A stretch of 64,000 nt of DNA from Thuidium tamariscinum (taxonomy: Eukaryota; Streptophyta; Bryopsida; Hypnales; Thuidiaceae), in assembly GCA_947034885.2 (NCBI GenBank), contig OX344749.2, positions 31,759,501 through 31,823,500 of the forward strand, in the 5' to 3' direction. Each line of letters opens with the position of its first letter. Positions within the stretch are counted from its first letter, which is position 1. The notes beneath the pieces were generated by a model. That model ran no database searches. It was not told the DNA's origin and worked only from the letters and a program-made list of their open reading frames with translations. Both the position numbers and the translations under genes were made by a program. This document shows positions 22,098-35,600 of the stretch, one piece after another.

Positions 22098-25000
22098 TCA
22101 TCTTGACTCAGTTTTAGTTGTATTTTCTTTATCACTTCTTTGGTTTGGAATCACTACATTGTTAATCATATTTCTTAATTCTTTATTTGTAACTTTCATC
22201 GCATGGCACTTTGCTAAGGCGTTTCTTTGTTTGTTTGAAAATAACAAGTTAGAGTCCCATTCATTGAGATGATCATGTGCTCTTTTGGTATATCCTAAGA
22301 TCTTATATTTTTCAAATATTTGTTCTGATGTTGACAAATTCTTTTCATTCCTTGTATTTTGTTGAGGAGACTTTAGTTTTGAATGGTTACATTTTTTATT
22401 TTTTAGTACTTTATCTTTGCTATAGGTATCACACATTCTATAATGTTGTGTGACATTTCTTTTTATCTTGGTTGGATTTAGCAACTTGCATATTGGATAT
22501 GCACAAACCATTTTCAAATCTATGCCATGGATATCACATTTTTCATTTTTTTGTTGTTGTTTACATTGAATAATATCATAATAATGATCACTAGAAAGAA
22601 TTGCATTACTTCTACTACATGAATCATCACAATCAGTAGGCTCATCAATTGTTCTTGAGACAATGCCATTGTTGTTTGATTTTTGTTCAAGACAAGTTAA
22701 AGTAAGCATATCATCGCAATTCTCACATCTTTCATTTTTTGATTCCTCTAATGAATTTGATGTCTTGTTGTGTATATTTTTTTTCAACCACTGTGAAGTA
22801 CTATCATCACCAAACATGGTAGCTTCTTCATTAGTATCTTGTTTTTGTATATGATCAACAAATGTCATTGCCATTGTTTTAGTAGAGTTTGATTCACATT
22901 TTAATTTTGAACTAGTACTAGATAAACTAGCCATGGTTGGCATTATTGTATCATCTAATTTATTTAGAAACCAAGCGTCTATTTTAGAATTTGTGCAAAT
23001 TTCATCCATTTTATATACCTCTTTATTCAAAATTTCATTGATTATCAAATTATAATTTTTTTCATCATTATCTAAATTTTTTTCATCAATTGTACTTCTA
23101 TATCTATTTTGTTGAATTTCAATCATTGTCTTCATTGCCTTTGATAATTCAAATGTCTCATTATTACAAGAAGTGCCAATTCTATCCATTTCAACGTCAA
23201 AATCAGATTTAGGTGCTTTGATAACCTACAACATTTTTAGTTTTATATTTCTAAGTTTGCAATAAAATTTTGATGCATAGAAAACTTTAATCTTTTGTAT
23301 TTCAAATTCTAATCATTAAGCTTGTAGTTCCTAAATGTTTAATAATAAATGTACAATTTTTTTTATAAAGGATATGCATGCAAATGTTTTTTTAAGCAAA
23401 TTAATTGAGGCATCCAAGAAATAAGTTAATATTATGCAATATCATACAACGTAAAGATATATTTATCAATATTATCAATTATTGAAGTACAAACTTTAGA
23501 ATATAAAATTTTAAATAGCTAACCAATTGTTGGTCAACATGTTCTTCATTTATCAACCTTTCCACTTCTTTGTGAGCATTTTCTACATCAAGTGTAAGAG
23601 TATCCATTGCCATTAATGATCCAACAAGCAAACAATTATCCATATCTAGTTGCACCTGCATATTTCTATGAAGGTTATAGAGCTCTACAATTTCTATTTG
23701 AAGTTCTTCTTTCATAAGTTCTTTATTTTGTTTTTCTTCTTGATATTGTGATAATTGAAAGGTCTTATTATTTGAGACTTTTTCAACTAGATTTTGTATT
23801 TCTACACAAATTTTTTTATATTCTCCTAATTTAGATTTAATTATGAACATGAATTGTTTGTTGAGTTCATGTTGTGAATCTCCCTTTCCAATGAGGTTTT
23901 CAACTGTTGTTTTTTCTAAAGCCAAAATTGCTTCTTTTTTTTCTAAAATATACCTTGCTTGTGCACATATCATTGACGGAACATGGGCTCTTATTGAACA
24001 CAACTTACCCATGTCATTTTTAGCTCCAATACAAAGTGTTGTTTCATTTTGTGCTATGCTTCTATTACACTCTTGCAGTGCTTGCACTTGTGAACATTGT
24101 TGAATGTCATTGGAATGAAATAATTCTTTTATATCTTTACATTTTTCATCATCATCTTTACATGCAAAATCGGTATGTGGTTTGTATTCATTGTTAAGGT
24201 TATTTGAATGTTCTACTGTTTTTGTATTTGATGTTGAGAACTCCAATTCATTTTTAGAATTATGAAGTAATGATGATTTTAATGACTTATAGTCTTTATT
24301 TATATTACTGTAACCCTCTTTGGAATGAATTGAAGTAGAATAATAATGATGTTTTTGAATAGCATTGTTAACATGCTTAATTGTGCGTGTAGGATCAATA
24401 GGTAGCTTAACAAGACATGGGGACTTAACTTCATTTTCTTGTATAGAGCAATTAGAACAAGATGGAGATGAAATCTCATTTCTATCAAAGTTAAAATAGA
24501 CATCCATTACATTCAAAGATTGAATTTTTTCTTTTTCTTTGAGATTACTATTACTATAACAATTAATATTTTGTAGGTGTAAAGGAGGGACATCTAGATA
24601 AATCGATTTATTTAAAACTTTCTCTTGGTAGTTGCACTTTGTTTTTAATAGATGTGGTAATCCTTGATGTGATTTGAAATTTTGAATGCCACTTGTTGTA
24701 TTTACTTCATCATCATCATTAATTGTTTTGGTTGGATCTCTTACGTGTGCCTTAAATAGATGTAATGATGAATCTAATTTAGATTTTGAATTTAAAAATC
24801 TAATGTTATTAGTTGGTTGAGCACCAATGTTGTGAATTAAACCTAAGTTACACAAAGTACCTTCTTCACCCCCCTCTTTATAAATTTCATGAACACCTAA
24901 TGCATTTGGTATAGAATTCAAAGATAAAGTACCTTCTCCACCCCCTTCTTTATGATTTGCCTCAATACTTAGTACATTTAGTTGAGGATTCAGACACAAT

Positions 25001-26271
25001 TCTCTTGAAAATTCTAATTTGCATTGCAAATTTCTATCAATTATTTTATCATCCTTGATTATTTCATGGTGTGATTTGAACGTACTAATTGAATCACCTT
25101 TGCAATTTGAACACATAAGTTTTGAGCATGAAAATGGTATGTCATGCAATCTTTTGTCAATCACATCAAGTGTTTTTAGATCACATGATTGAGTGGCAAA
25201 ATTTATTTCTTCAAATTTGTTATCAAAGTCAAGTAATTTTGGACCAATTGATAATGGATTCTTTTCATGTGGTGGAGAAATTGTAGTTGTCGTGCTGAAA
25301 GAATCTAAATTATTATTTTGAAAAACTTCTTTTTGGATGTGAATTAAATCATCTATTATGAAAGAAAAAGGTGAGGATAGAGGCTTTTGGATTTGAAGTG
25401 ATGCATCCAATACTAAAGAATTTTCTATTGTTTTTTTAGCTTCATTAAGTTGCATTTTATGATGTGTTTTTTTTTTACTTATCAATGAAAAATTATTATC
25501 TTGAGAGATTTTTTGTATGAATATATTTAAACCAACTCTTTGTTTTGGTTTTGTTATATTTTCCTTTTTATGTAGAATATTAACACCACCATGGTTATCA
25601 AATTTTTTCAAGTTATTATTAAAGGGTTTTTTTCCATTGAAATGTGAAATCATTGATTCTACATTTTTTATTTGATGTTCATCACATTCTACAAGCTTCA
25701 AATTACTTCCTAGGTTTTCTTCTTTATTTTTTTGACATTGTCTTAATAAGAATGAAGATTCATTATAATTATTATGAGGAAAGGCATTTACACAATTAGT
25801 TATTGGGCCAACTTTTTTTTCATCTATTTGTGTAGAAAGTGGTACTTCTCCCTTTATATTACTTGTTTCTATACAATCTTTCATTAAAAAATTTACAGGT
25901 GAAAATATGTTATCTTTAGAAAATTCTTCTCGTGCAGAAACTTCCTCCGATGACTTTGATGTAGAGATTTCAATAAGTTCATCTACAATTGATTTAGCTT
26001 GTTGAAAAGAATCACCAATGTTGAATGTTCTAAAAGAATTGAACATACCATTTTTTGGTGCTTTAGAAAAATTTGACGAAATCAAATCCACACTATCAAT
26101 ACAATTGTTCATTAGGAGAGTGTGAAAAAAATCTCTTTCCTTGCTTGCATTTTTAGCATAACAATGAATTTGTTGACCAACTATGACTTCTTTGTCTTTT
26201 GATAAATGCAAATCTTTACATTTACAATTAAAGAACTCACAAGGTTTATCTGAATTGTTATTTTTTGACAT
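22098..26271 (-). CDS. Unrecognised large AT-rich gene, Asn/Lys/Ser-rich protein
   Basis: Two open blocks on the minus strand join in phase across a putative 298 bp intron: 26271-23524 and 23225-22098 (donor TTG|GTTAGC, acceptor TTGTAG|GTTATC). From the first in-frame ATG at 26271 this gives 1,291 residues. The frame is open further up to 26574 without an ATG. The protein is dominated by Asn, Lys, Ser and Ile. About residues 800-900 look like a coiled coil (ILEKKEAILALEKTTVENL, then QEEKQNKELMKEELQIEI). A small Cys/His patch (CEFFNCKCKDLH) lies near the start and a Cys-rich patch (CENCDDMLTLTC) in the second exon. I recognise no family. Over 3.8 kb of uninterrupted frame in such AT-rich DNA argues against chance. 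It could be a lineage-specific gene or the 3' part of a larger gene whose 5' part has decayed. Confidence 0.55.
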
Positions 26272-26557
26272 ATTGAAATTCTTTTGTATTAATTGTTGTT
26301 GATTAGCTTTTGTATTAATTGCCTTGATTAATACATTTTTTTCAATTTCTTGCAAAATAATTGAATTGTTACTTGTCAATAGAAATTTAGGAATATCTTT
26401 ACATTGTTTAAATTTTGTACTTGTGAAAGTTTTGATGAAATTTAAGCAAATAAAGTTTGTAGAGTCTTTATTATTTGATTGGATTATGTTGTTGGGGCAT
26501 AATGAATGTGGTTGTATAAAACTTGCAAGATTTGATATAATCTCAATCAATGTTTTT

Positions 26558-27140
26558 ATAGGGCAAATAATTGATCATCCAATGCTGGAATAGGTAAGTG
26601 AATTATATAAGAATCTTTCTTAGCAACTTGTTTTTGAAGTCTACAATAATACTTGTATGGTGTATGGGTCCAATTCACATTCATTCTTCTTCCAAAATGT
26701 GCAAGAAATGCACGTACAAAGCATTGATATAATTCTCCATTAAATGTTTGACAACAATAAACTTTATTGTACCATTAAACAATTTTCTTTCCTTGATTGT
26801 CATCTTTTATATGAGATATTCACAATTTGTTGGAACAATCATAATTGGGATAATAAAAAACTCGTATATTCTTTGTAAGTAAGTTCAAGATTCAAGTTTA
26901 CATCTGGGAGACCTTGATCAAGCCTAATGTCAACCAACTTATGTAATTTTCAAATAATAGGACAATCGAAGTAGGAACATCTTCTAGTAAACAACCTTGA
27001 TTTGAAAGACCTACTACCTCATGCCAAAACTCAAGAGGATATTTTGCTTGATTTCTCCAAAAAATTGGAGCAATTTGATTAAACCTTTTTCTTAAATCAA
27101 TCTAATAAATTATTAATGTAATTTGAATTGGGATAGTGAG
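26558..27140 (-). pseudogene. Decayed coding sequence upstream of the large AT-rich gene
   Basis: Read on the minus strand, protein-like blocks continue across frame changes and stops. One block contains QIAPIFWRNQAKYPLEFW and then CLLEDVPTSIVLLFENYI. After a frame change comes DQGLPDVNLNLELTYKEY. After stops comes FNGELYQCFVRAFLAHFGRR and WTHTPYKYYCRLQKQV, ending LPIPALDDQLFAL just before a stop at about 26,558. The next open frame starts one frame away within a few bases, as if one base were missing. At least four disruptions occur in 600 bp. The family is unknown to me. Either this is the broken 5' part of the neighbouring gene or it holds unrecognised introns or assembly errors. Confidence 0.4.
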
Positions 27141-29263
27141 TACTTTGGTATGAATTATATGAACAAATATTATCCATAAATTGCATCACATATGTAAAAC
27201 AAATGTAATAACTTTGTAATTTGCAATGCTTTCAAAAATTACTTGAAAAGATGATAAACATTATCATTTACTACTCTCAATTTCAATATTAAACATTATT
27301 TGTAGAAATGCAATGATTGCAAACCAATTGACATGTTCCACAACCATGATTTAGCACTTGTATTTACATTGTTGATTTGAAGTTTTTAAATTAAAAAAAA
27401 AAAGTTTACCATATTTATTACGGAATATAAATTTTGTAGCATCTAAGAGTTTAAGAATATGCATTCTCATAGGAAATAATCAATTATTTGAAATTAAAAA
27501 GTTAGAAGTTGAAAAGTCATCCTTGACACATGTATCTATGATTTATGATTATCAAAAAGTCATTCATTTCTAAATTTTCAACAAGGTAATGATGAATTGT
27601 TGAAATCATATCTTTTGGTTCCAAAAAATGATACCAAATTTTATTGCTTGAATGTTGTTTTATACAATTAACAAATACAAATTACTCAATGAACTAATAT
27701 GTAAGTTTGTAATCAAATACTAAGGCTGCTTGGGCTTCTTTTTACCTTTTGCTCAGACTACTAATATTAGGAGATTGAAGATTTTAGAATCTTCAAATGT
27801 TGAAACTATAAATATTGCATTTTCAAAAGCTACAAAATTAATCTAGAAATTGTAAAATTTGGCATTTGAAAAATTCCAATTGTACTTTATAAATTTTTTA
27901 TTTATATATTTGTAAATTTCATCAATCAAAATTTTCAATTATTAATTATGAAATTATTTTTTAATCATTTTTATTTTTTTGGATTTTGAATTGAATTGAA
28001 TTGAATTTTTTATATAAAAATTTCAGCATTATAAATTCTATAAAACTATAAATATTTTAGAAATTTTAGTTTGATCAATTGCAAATTGTTAATTCATAGT
28101 TTATAAATCTTTAATATACATTTTAAAATAATCACACCAACAAAAATCTTACATAATCAACTAAGTCTCTACTCTCCCTAGCTAAACCTAATGACTATCA
28201 CTTGACAATCTAGGACTTTTGAAATGTTAAAATCCCAAATTCTTGAAACCTACAAACATTTAAACTACAAAATTTGAAACTTGTAATTTGTTCATTTATA
28301 TTTTGTAGGTTTGGAGTCTCTACATTACCAATAGAATCTCACCCATCGTTTTGAAATGTTTTTTTTGTTAAATCAAACCTTAAGGTTGCTTTATAGTACA
28401 ATGGAGAAGTGCATGAGTCAGTTAAGAAATTTTCGCCAATACATGGCTATTTGAGGCAACTAGTGGAATGTTGGAGAAGATGAAAAAACAATATAATAAT
28501 GCCATAAGAAATCTTGCTGGATTGTACTATAAATATCAAGCAAAGAAATCTTCTAAATAATTTTTAAAATTCAAGGCACCTAAACAATTTCACTTACATA
28601 AGAAATTAGCAATGTGAAAAAAGAAGAGCCAATCTAAATCTAGCTATTTATATTGGAAACTAAAAAAGACCTCAATCACGGAGATGAAATATACTACAAT
28701 CAAAAGATTAATGAAGTTGGAATTTTTCTTGAGACAAAGTTTCTTGTCCAAAATTGAAGATGCCTAAAAAACTGAATCTTTGAAGGATTTCCTCTTCAAA
28801 AAGTGTTGGTACATAGGTAGGTATGTTATTTATTCATCCATCCTTGAAGTTCTCTATGATAAGTCTTGGTAGTTAGTAGTATAAACCCATTTTGGTAAAC
28901 TAAATGAAATTTCTTCCTATCATTTTTTTAAAAATTTCCTACAATTCTTGATTGGTGTACTTTTTTAGTATAATATAAAGCAGTCTTTACCTAAAAGAAA
29001 GAACTAGCAAAGAAGAATATAGTAGAACTTGTAATAAGAATTGGGCCTGAACTGGTTTAATATATTCCTATAGAGAGGTTATTACATTAAAATTAAGTTA
29101 TTTGTATTCATGATGTTTGTATGTAGCCTGATCCTAGCCTAATTTGAAACATCATTATAAAGAGGATTATTACATTAAAGGGTGATTTTTATTGGAACCT
29201 AACATGACCATACATAATAAAATTTCCAATAAAAATCCCTACAAGTCACTATAACTAAAGTGT
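27141..29263. other. AT-rich intergenic
   Basis: No gene, RNA or clear repeat structure that I can support; strongly A/T-biased and low in open frames. Confidence 0.5.
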
Positions 29264-29695
29264 TAGCATGACTAACATATTAGCACCTTGATTTGCAATT
29301 TGACTATCTTGGGGGTCAATTCCAAGAGGGACACATATTTTTCAGAGGTGTGCATTTGTTTCACAAATCAAATCCAAATGGAATAATAATTTTTTGATCA
29401 AAATTGTAATTTCTTTGAATTTTTAAGTGTTCAGCCCTAAATTACAAAAGTTCCCTTGACTAGGGTTATGAATGCCATGATAACAATCTATAACCACCTT
29501 TTTTTGTCCCTATAAGCATCTAGGTTTTCACCAATAAGCTTTTGCTGCATTACCCTAAATGACATAAATGCACTGATTTTGTTAGATTTCTAGACAGAAT
29601 TGGCTCATTTGTAGACAAATTTGGATGGTGGAATGGGTGGAAATGGGGCCAATATAGGGTGACAGAAATGGATTGTAGATGGGATTAGGTCATCT
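29264..29695 (-). mobile_element. 430 bp MITE, inverted copy of the one at 59.7 kb
   Basis: This stretch is the reverse complement of 59730-60165 over essentially its whole length, sharing CACCTTGATTTGCAAT, GACTATCTTGG, TTTTTGATCAAAATTGTAAT and GGGTGGAAATGGGGCC. The ends form an imperfect inverted repeat (GACTAACATATTA against GATGACCTAAT). No coding frame. Confidence 0.7.
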
Positions 29696-30392
29696 ATTTT
29701 AAAGTAAAATTTCAAATATTTAATTTTGATATTTAAAATTTAAAATCCTTGTGATGACCTTCAACTTAGAACTTATTCAAGAAAATAATTTAGGAATGTT
29801 GAAAAATATGTATTCAATTTTTGTACATGGAAGATATATGTTCTAATAGACTTAAGCACTACTACTAAAGTGTTAGCATTTTCAAGTACCATGCCTAGAA
29901 GAAACAAGACTAAAAGAAACACTGCAACTAAAGAATAAAAAGTGAAGCTATGATTGTTTAGAAATCATTTTTTTCTACTTTTCTATCTACATTCATCTCT
30001 TGAATAGTTACTTAGATAATCAACCAGAGTCAGATAGTTTTGTTATGTATAATTTATTTATGTATAATATATTATTTAATATAACAATATTAAAGATTTA
30101 AAACACATGACTACACATGTGTATCCCTAGGAGGTGCACTATTTACAAAGTTCATTGATCACGTGAGAACAAGCCCCTATTATTTAGGGGCTATGTAGGT
30201 GATTTTTGGGTTTTCTAGGGGGGCTTAATTTACCTAAATTTCTAAAGGATGCCTATTTCATATACCCTATCTTTTAGTTTAAATTTTTTTTGGTGCAAAT
30301 TTATTATACCCTATGTTCATTATAAATACATAATAATAGAAAGTCATACAAACAATTATAGTATACTTTGTATAATCCTAAATGGTGTATTT
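29696..30392. other. AT-rich intergenic
   Basis: Nothing recognised. Confidence 0.5.
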
Positions 30393-31136
30393 GGGTGAGT
30401 TCAAGAAAGACCGTCCGGTTTTTGTACACTTTGGCTATAGTACTCATGATTTCTTGGGAGAACTTTAAAAATAGAAAATCAATTTTTAAAAAATATGAAA
30501 AATATGCTTAATGTATATTTCTATAAGAAGAAGATATCCTAAGAAAAAAAAGTGTAGGAAAATTCTCTAAGTAGGTGAACTAGAAAAGTACAAAATTACA
30601 TGAATATAGGCACTTTGACATTTTAATTTGTAAAAAATAGGAAAAGAAAGTTTTTGAGAAAATAAAAATTGGCCATTAGGAAATAGTTATGATGACTAGA
30701 TTTCACCAAAAGAATTATCTAAAAACCATCTTCAATGTTCAAAAATTGTGTGCAATGGAAGTGTTGTTTGTACTCATGTAGAGGACATAAAATAATAAAT
30801 TTTCAAATTTCCTTTGATAGATACATGATTCCCTACTATGAAAATAGACCATGAAATTTTGAACTCTAAATCATTAAATTTGGATACTCCTAACATAGTA
30901 AAAATTCTTAAACTCCTAATTGTGAAAAATTAGCTAAATTAAAAATTAATTATAAAATTAATTATAAAATTAATTTTAAAAAATTTTAAAAAATAAGTTC
31001 TCTAATTAACATCAAGTTAATTGTCTCTAATAAAAATTTCAAACTTATAGGATTCATGCATCAAAGGTATTGCTAGAAACAACATTATCACTTTGATTGT
31101 GATAAGAAATAGGATTGGTTTTTCTTGAACTCACCC
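30393..31136. mobile_element. 744 bp inverted-repeat element
   Basis: The ends are inverted copies of GGGTGAGTTCAAGAAA(G/A)ACC, and ATTT lies directly outside both (30389-30392 and 31137-31140). The interior is AT-rich with a tandem AAATTAATTATA array near 30,940 and no coding frame. Superfamily uncertain. Confidence 0.6.
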
Positions 31137-31484
31137 ATTTGCAAACTATCAAACCTCAAAAATACAAAATTACATCACATTCAAAAACTAATACCAAAGC
31201 TTATGAAGCAATGAAGCACAAAAACAAAAACTAATACCATGAGAAAAAAACATCCACATTACAATGCAAGTTCTAGTCTGATGTCTCAAGGCAATGTTTA
31301 AAATTGTGGTTATGTGTTCAGAAACACATAACACACAACATTTATAAAGATAAAAAAAATAGAAGAGAATACAAAACTTCAAATCTTCGAACACTTCAGA
31401 AAACCCAGATTCAAACAATTTGAAAAAACTCCAATCTAGTTATTCTAAACCCCAAAGTCCACAAAAATTCAATGAACTTGCCTT
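31137..31484. other. AT-rich spacer before the retrotransposon
   Basis: No gene seen. It ends at the retrotransposon target-site duplication (GCCAC, 31485-31489). Confidence 0.5.
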
Positions 31485-31489
31485 GCCAC

Positions 31490-32080
31490 TGTTGCGGACG
31501 GCAACTCTTGGACGGAACCAAGATCAGAATCGAGGTGAAACCTCAAACAAGGACAAGATTGGACTAGAAGTGAGGGGATTCCTCACAAGTGACTCAAACT
31601 ACAACTCAAAGTAAGAGAACTAGAAGATGTATTGATAACATGAAGTCAATACAAGGCTAGGGTACAACTAGTATTGAAGAGAGCGAGGAGCAACGGCCCT
31701 CAACTCTCTACTTATACTAGATTTATGAAATTTTTTGGAGTAAGGTCCTAGAGACCTTAGGAAGCACCTATGGGACCTTCCGAAAGCTTATGGAAGCTTT
31801 CGGAATCTAGGAAGGTCAAGCGGAACCTTCCGGAAGCTTATAGAAGCTTTTGGAAGTTTGTGGAAGCTTCCGGAAGTTTGTGGAAGCTTCCGGAAACTTC
31901 AAGAACTATACGAAAGCTTTTGGAAGCTTCTGAAAACTATTGGAAAGTTCTAAATACTAGTAAAAGGTTCTAGAACCTTCTAGAAGTTACTTTAAACTAT
32001 TAACCACTAAACTATGCCATTATAGGTCTCACGGGAATCCGTAGGGTGTGGATGAAGTCCTGTATGGCACGTTCGTGACA
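31490..32080 (-). repeat. 3' LTR (left copy)
   Basis: 591 bp, with TG...CA termini when read on the minus strand (starts TGTCACGAACG). Near-identical to 37654-38344 except that this copy has only two separated TTTGTGGAAG units. It contains many short GGAAGCTTCC-type palindromes. Confidence 0.93.
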
Positions 32081-32093
32081 TCACCCCTCCTTC
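32081..32093 (-). other. Polypurine tract
   Basis: On the minus strand, GAAGGAGGGGTGA directly abuts the 3' LTR. This is the expected position and composition for the primer of plus-strand DNA synthesis. Confidence 0.75.
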
Positions 32094-32611
32094 AAGGACC
32101 GAGTTCCACGAATTTCCCTGTGGACCAATAACAAAGCTGGAAAAGAGAATGTTCATGTGGGATTCACGTGGACTAGACAAAAGAAAAGAATGTTCAGGGT
32201 ATGGAAAACCGTTAAATCGAATGTTGATGCTGGCGGCGGAAGGCGGCGTACGGAATACCGTTACGGTTGTCGGAGAACCGTTAGCGGTAAAGAATGTTTC
32301 GAAGACGGTGGGCGGCGGCGGGGGGCGGTAGGAACAGTAGAGCAGTTGATCAGGAATAGTAGGCGGGTGTTGCGGACTGGTATAAGACCGTTCGGTTGGT
32401 AATACGAGACATCGGCGAGGTGGCGATTGCGATCCTTACACCATTTTCGGCCGACGTGAATTCGAAGGCCTGTCCCCGCAAAACTGAGCTAGACAAGTGC
32501 GTCGTCGCCTCGTCGATACCACCACCGTTTTAATTCAAAGTCTCTGTATCTGCACCTGCACCAAGACAACTTACAGAAATTGGTGTCGGTGGCGGTTCAG
32601 ACGCTTTGAAC

Positions 32612-35600
32612 TCAAACGTTTCTTGGTTTTTGAGGATATTGTCGATGGAATTCTTGAATCATTTCAGGGGCATTCTCAAGGTTTGAGGCAGGTTCCCAGG
32701 TTCTTTCGCTGACGTCATAGCCTTGCCAATGCACAAGATATTCGAGTCGTCGACGGTGAATGCGAGAGTCAAGAATCTCCGAGACTTCAAATTCTTTGTC
32801 ACCTTCGATTTCTATCGGTGGAGGAGGTTCTTGAACCCTGTCTGGTAGTGTTGACTCCTTATACGGCTCGAGGAGAGAGACGTGAAACACAGGATGGATC
32901 TTTATAGAAGCAGGTAACTCCAATCGGTAGGCCACCTTGTTGATTTGTTTGACCACTAGAAATGGTCCAAGGCGGCGGTAGTCGAGTTTGTCAGATGGAC
33001 ATCGAGTCCTCAAATTTCGACAGAGTAGCCATACCTTGTCTCCAATCGAGATCTTAGGATGTTCCTTGCGAAATTTGTCTGCGTTGGCTTTCTGATGTTC
33101 TTGAGCTTCGATGAGGCTCTGCATCATCTGCTTCTGAATATCAGATAATCGGGTAGTAAGATCCATAGCAACTGGATTTTCGGAAATGTTCAAGTTGAAT
33201 TGATCAAGTCTTGGATGATGACCGTAGTTTGCAAAGAAGGGAGTCTGTTGGATAGACCCTTGTAACGTATTGTTGTAAGCAAACTCGGTAAGCGACAACA
33301 AGTCCACCAAATTATCTTGATGGTAGTTGATGGTACTTCGCAGCTACTGCTCCAATACTTGATTGACGCGCTTGGTTTGGCCATCGGTCTGAGGATGGTA
33401 TGCTGAAGATAACTTGATCTCTACGCTTAGAATCTTGAATAGAGATTGTCAGAACTTGGATGTGAATTGCGTTCCGCGATCAGAGATGATGTCGTTAGGT
33501 AAGCCATGAAGTTTGTAGATGTTATCTACAAATAGTCTTGCTGTTTCTTCGCCGGTTACAATCTTGTGGCACATAATGAAGTGTGCCATCTTGGTGAGCC
33601 GGTCAACAACAACGAAGATGGAGTCAAAGGTCTTGGAGAGTGGAAGGCCCACAATGAAGTCCATGGATATGGATGTCCATGGGGTTTCTGGAATCGGTAG
33701 CGGTTGAAGTAACCCGTATGGTCGATGACGAGGGATCTTTGATCTAGAGTAGGTGTCACATATTGTGATGTAGTCTTTCACGATTTTCCACATTTGTGGC
33801 CACCAAAAGTCTTTGGATATTAGCTCCATGATCTTGTTGTAACCAAAGTGTCCCGCCGATAGAAAGTCGTGTCGAGACTAGAGCACTCGGAGTCGACATG
33901 GGCCTTCAGGGACATAAAGTAAGCCCTGGTAGTATAACAATCCATCTTGGAACTGGAATCTTGGGTCAACATCATCTCGGGGTGTTTCACGCGATCTGGG
34001 AATCCGTGAACTCAAAGTAGTTTGATTCGGGGATTCCGAATCTATAACCTCTGAATTAGGGACTTGAGAGTCCGGACTTGGAAATTCTCTAGAATTGGAG
34101 ATGTCAGCATTGTTCTTGAATTTCAAGGCCAATGGATCGGATTGTAAACTTACTTGGATATCTTGAAGAAAAGATGCATCCACCGAAGTTGTGGTGCGCA
34201 CGGTCTTTAGCTGAAGTTGCTGAGGCTTGATAAGGGTAGTCTTTTGCTGGTCGTAAGCTGCATCTCCTTCCTTGAGTGCAAGGTATGCTCGTCGGGAAAG
34301 AGCGTCAGACCGGATTTGTTGGGAACCGGGACGGTACGTGATGACAAAGTTGAAGCGCGAAAGCGAAATACTCCAATGGGCTTGTCGTCGATTTAATACT
34401 TTGGCAGACATGAAGTACTCAAGGTTCTTGTGATTGGTATAAACCGTGACTGGATGTTGAGCTCCTTCGAGAAAATGACGCCATTCTTGAAATGAATCAA
34501 CAATAGCTAAGAGCTCCTTGTCATGTATCTCATAATTAATCTCAGCAACAATAAATTTTCGCGAGTGAAATGTGACAGGATGGAGGCGTCTGTCTTGGTC
34601 GGGTTGTGAAAGGACCTCTCCAAGGGCAAAGTCAGAAGCATCCGTTTCTAAGAAAAATGGCCTTTGAAAGTCAGGATGCGTTAAAATAGGCGCTCTTGTA
34701 AACGCCTTCTTCAGGGCTTCAAATGCTTGGTCTGCTTCATCATTCCACTCGAGCTTGTCTTTGCAAGTCAATCGGGTCAACGGAGCAGCAATCTTGGAAT
34801 AGTTTTGGATGAAGATTCGGTAGAAGTTTGCAAAACCAAGGAAACATTGTATGTCTCGAACGGTAATCGGTTTCTTCAAATCGATGATTGTTTGAATCTT
34901 CTTTGAATCCATGGATAGACCCTCTCCAGATGTGATATAGCCCAAGAATTCGACTTGGGGTTGGTGGAAGACGCACTTCTCCATCTTGGCATATAGTCCA
35001 GCAATGCGTAGCTTCTCCAATACCAATCGAACATGGTTGATGTGATCTTCTTCGTTCTTGGAAAAAATCAATATGTCGTCGAGATAACAGACAACAAAAT
35101 CGTCTAAAAACTTTCAGAATACGTCGTTCATCAAGTATTGGAAGATGGCAGGTGCGTTGGTAAGACCAAAAGGCATGACATTGTATTCAAAGTGTCCATA
35201 CCTAGTTTGGAACGCCGTCTTCCATTCGTCACCTTCTTTGATACGTATCAGGTTGTACGCTCCACGAAGATCGATCTTGGTGTAAATCTTTGCTTGCCCA
35301 AGTTGATTAAGAAGTCCTGAGATAAGTGGCAATGGATATCGGTTCTTGATTGTGACCTTGTTTAGTCCACGATAGTCCACGCACATCCGAAGGGAACCAT
35401 CTTTCTTCTTGACAAATAGGATAGGAGCTCCAGCAGATGACTTAGAATATCGGATGAAGTTTTTTGCTAGATTTTCATCAAGGTAATCTCGTAATGCAGC
35501 AAGCTCGTTTTGGGAAAGACTGTAGATTGGATCAAATGGAGGTTGCGCACCTTCTTGGAGTTCGATGCCACAATCATACGGTCGATGTTGAAGAATTGTA

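Noticed and set aside
31770-31973. Repetitive Glu/Leu/Trp/Lys-rich frames in the LTRs (also 37934-38237)
   Set aside because: Translations of the GGAAGCTT and TTTGTGGAAG repeats in the LTRs, not a protein gene.
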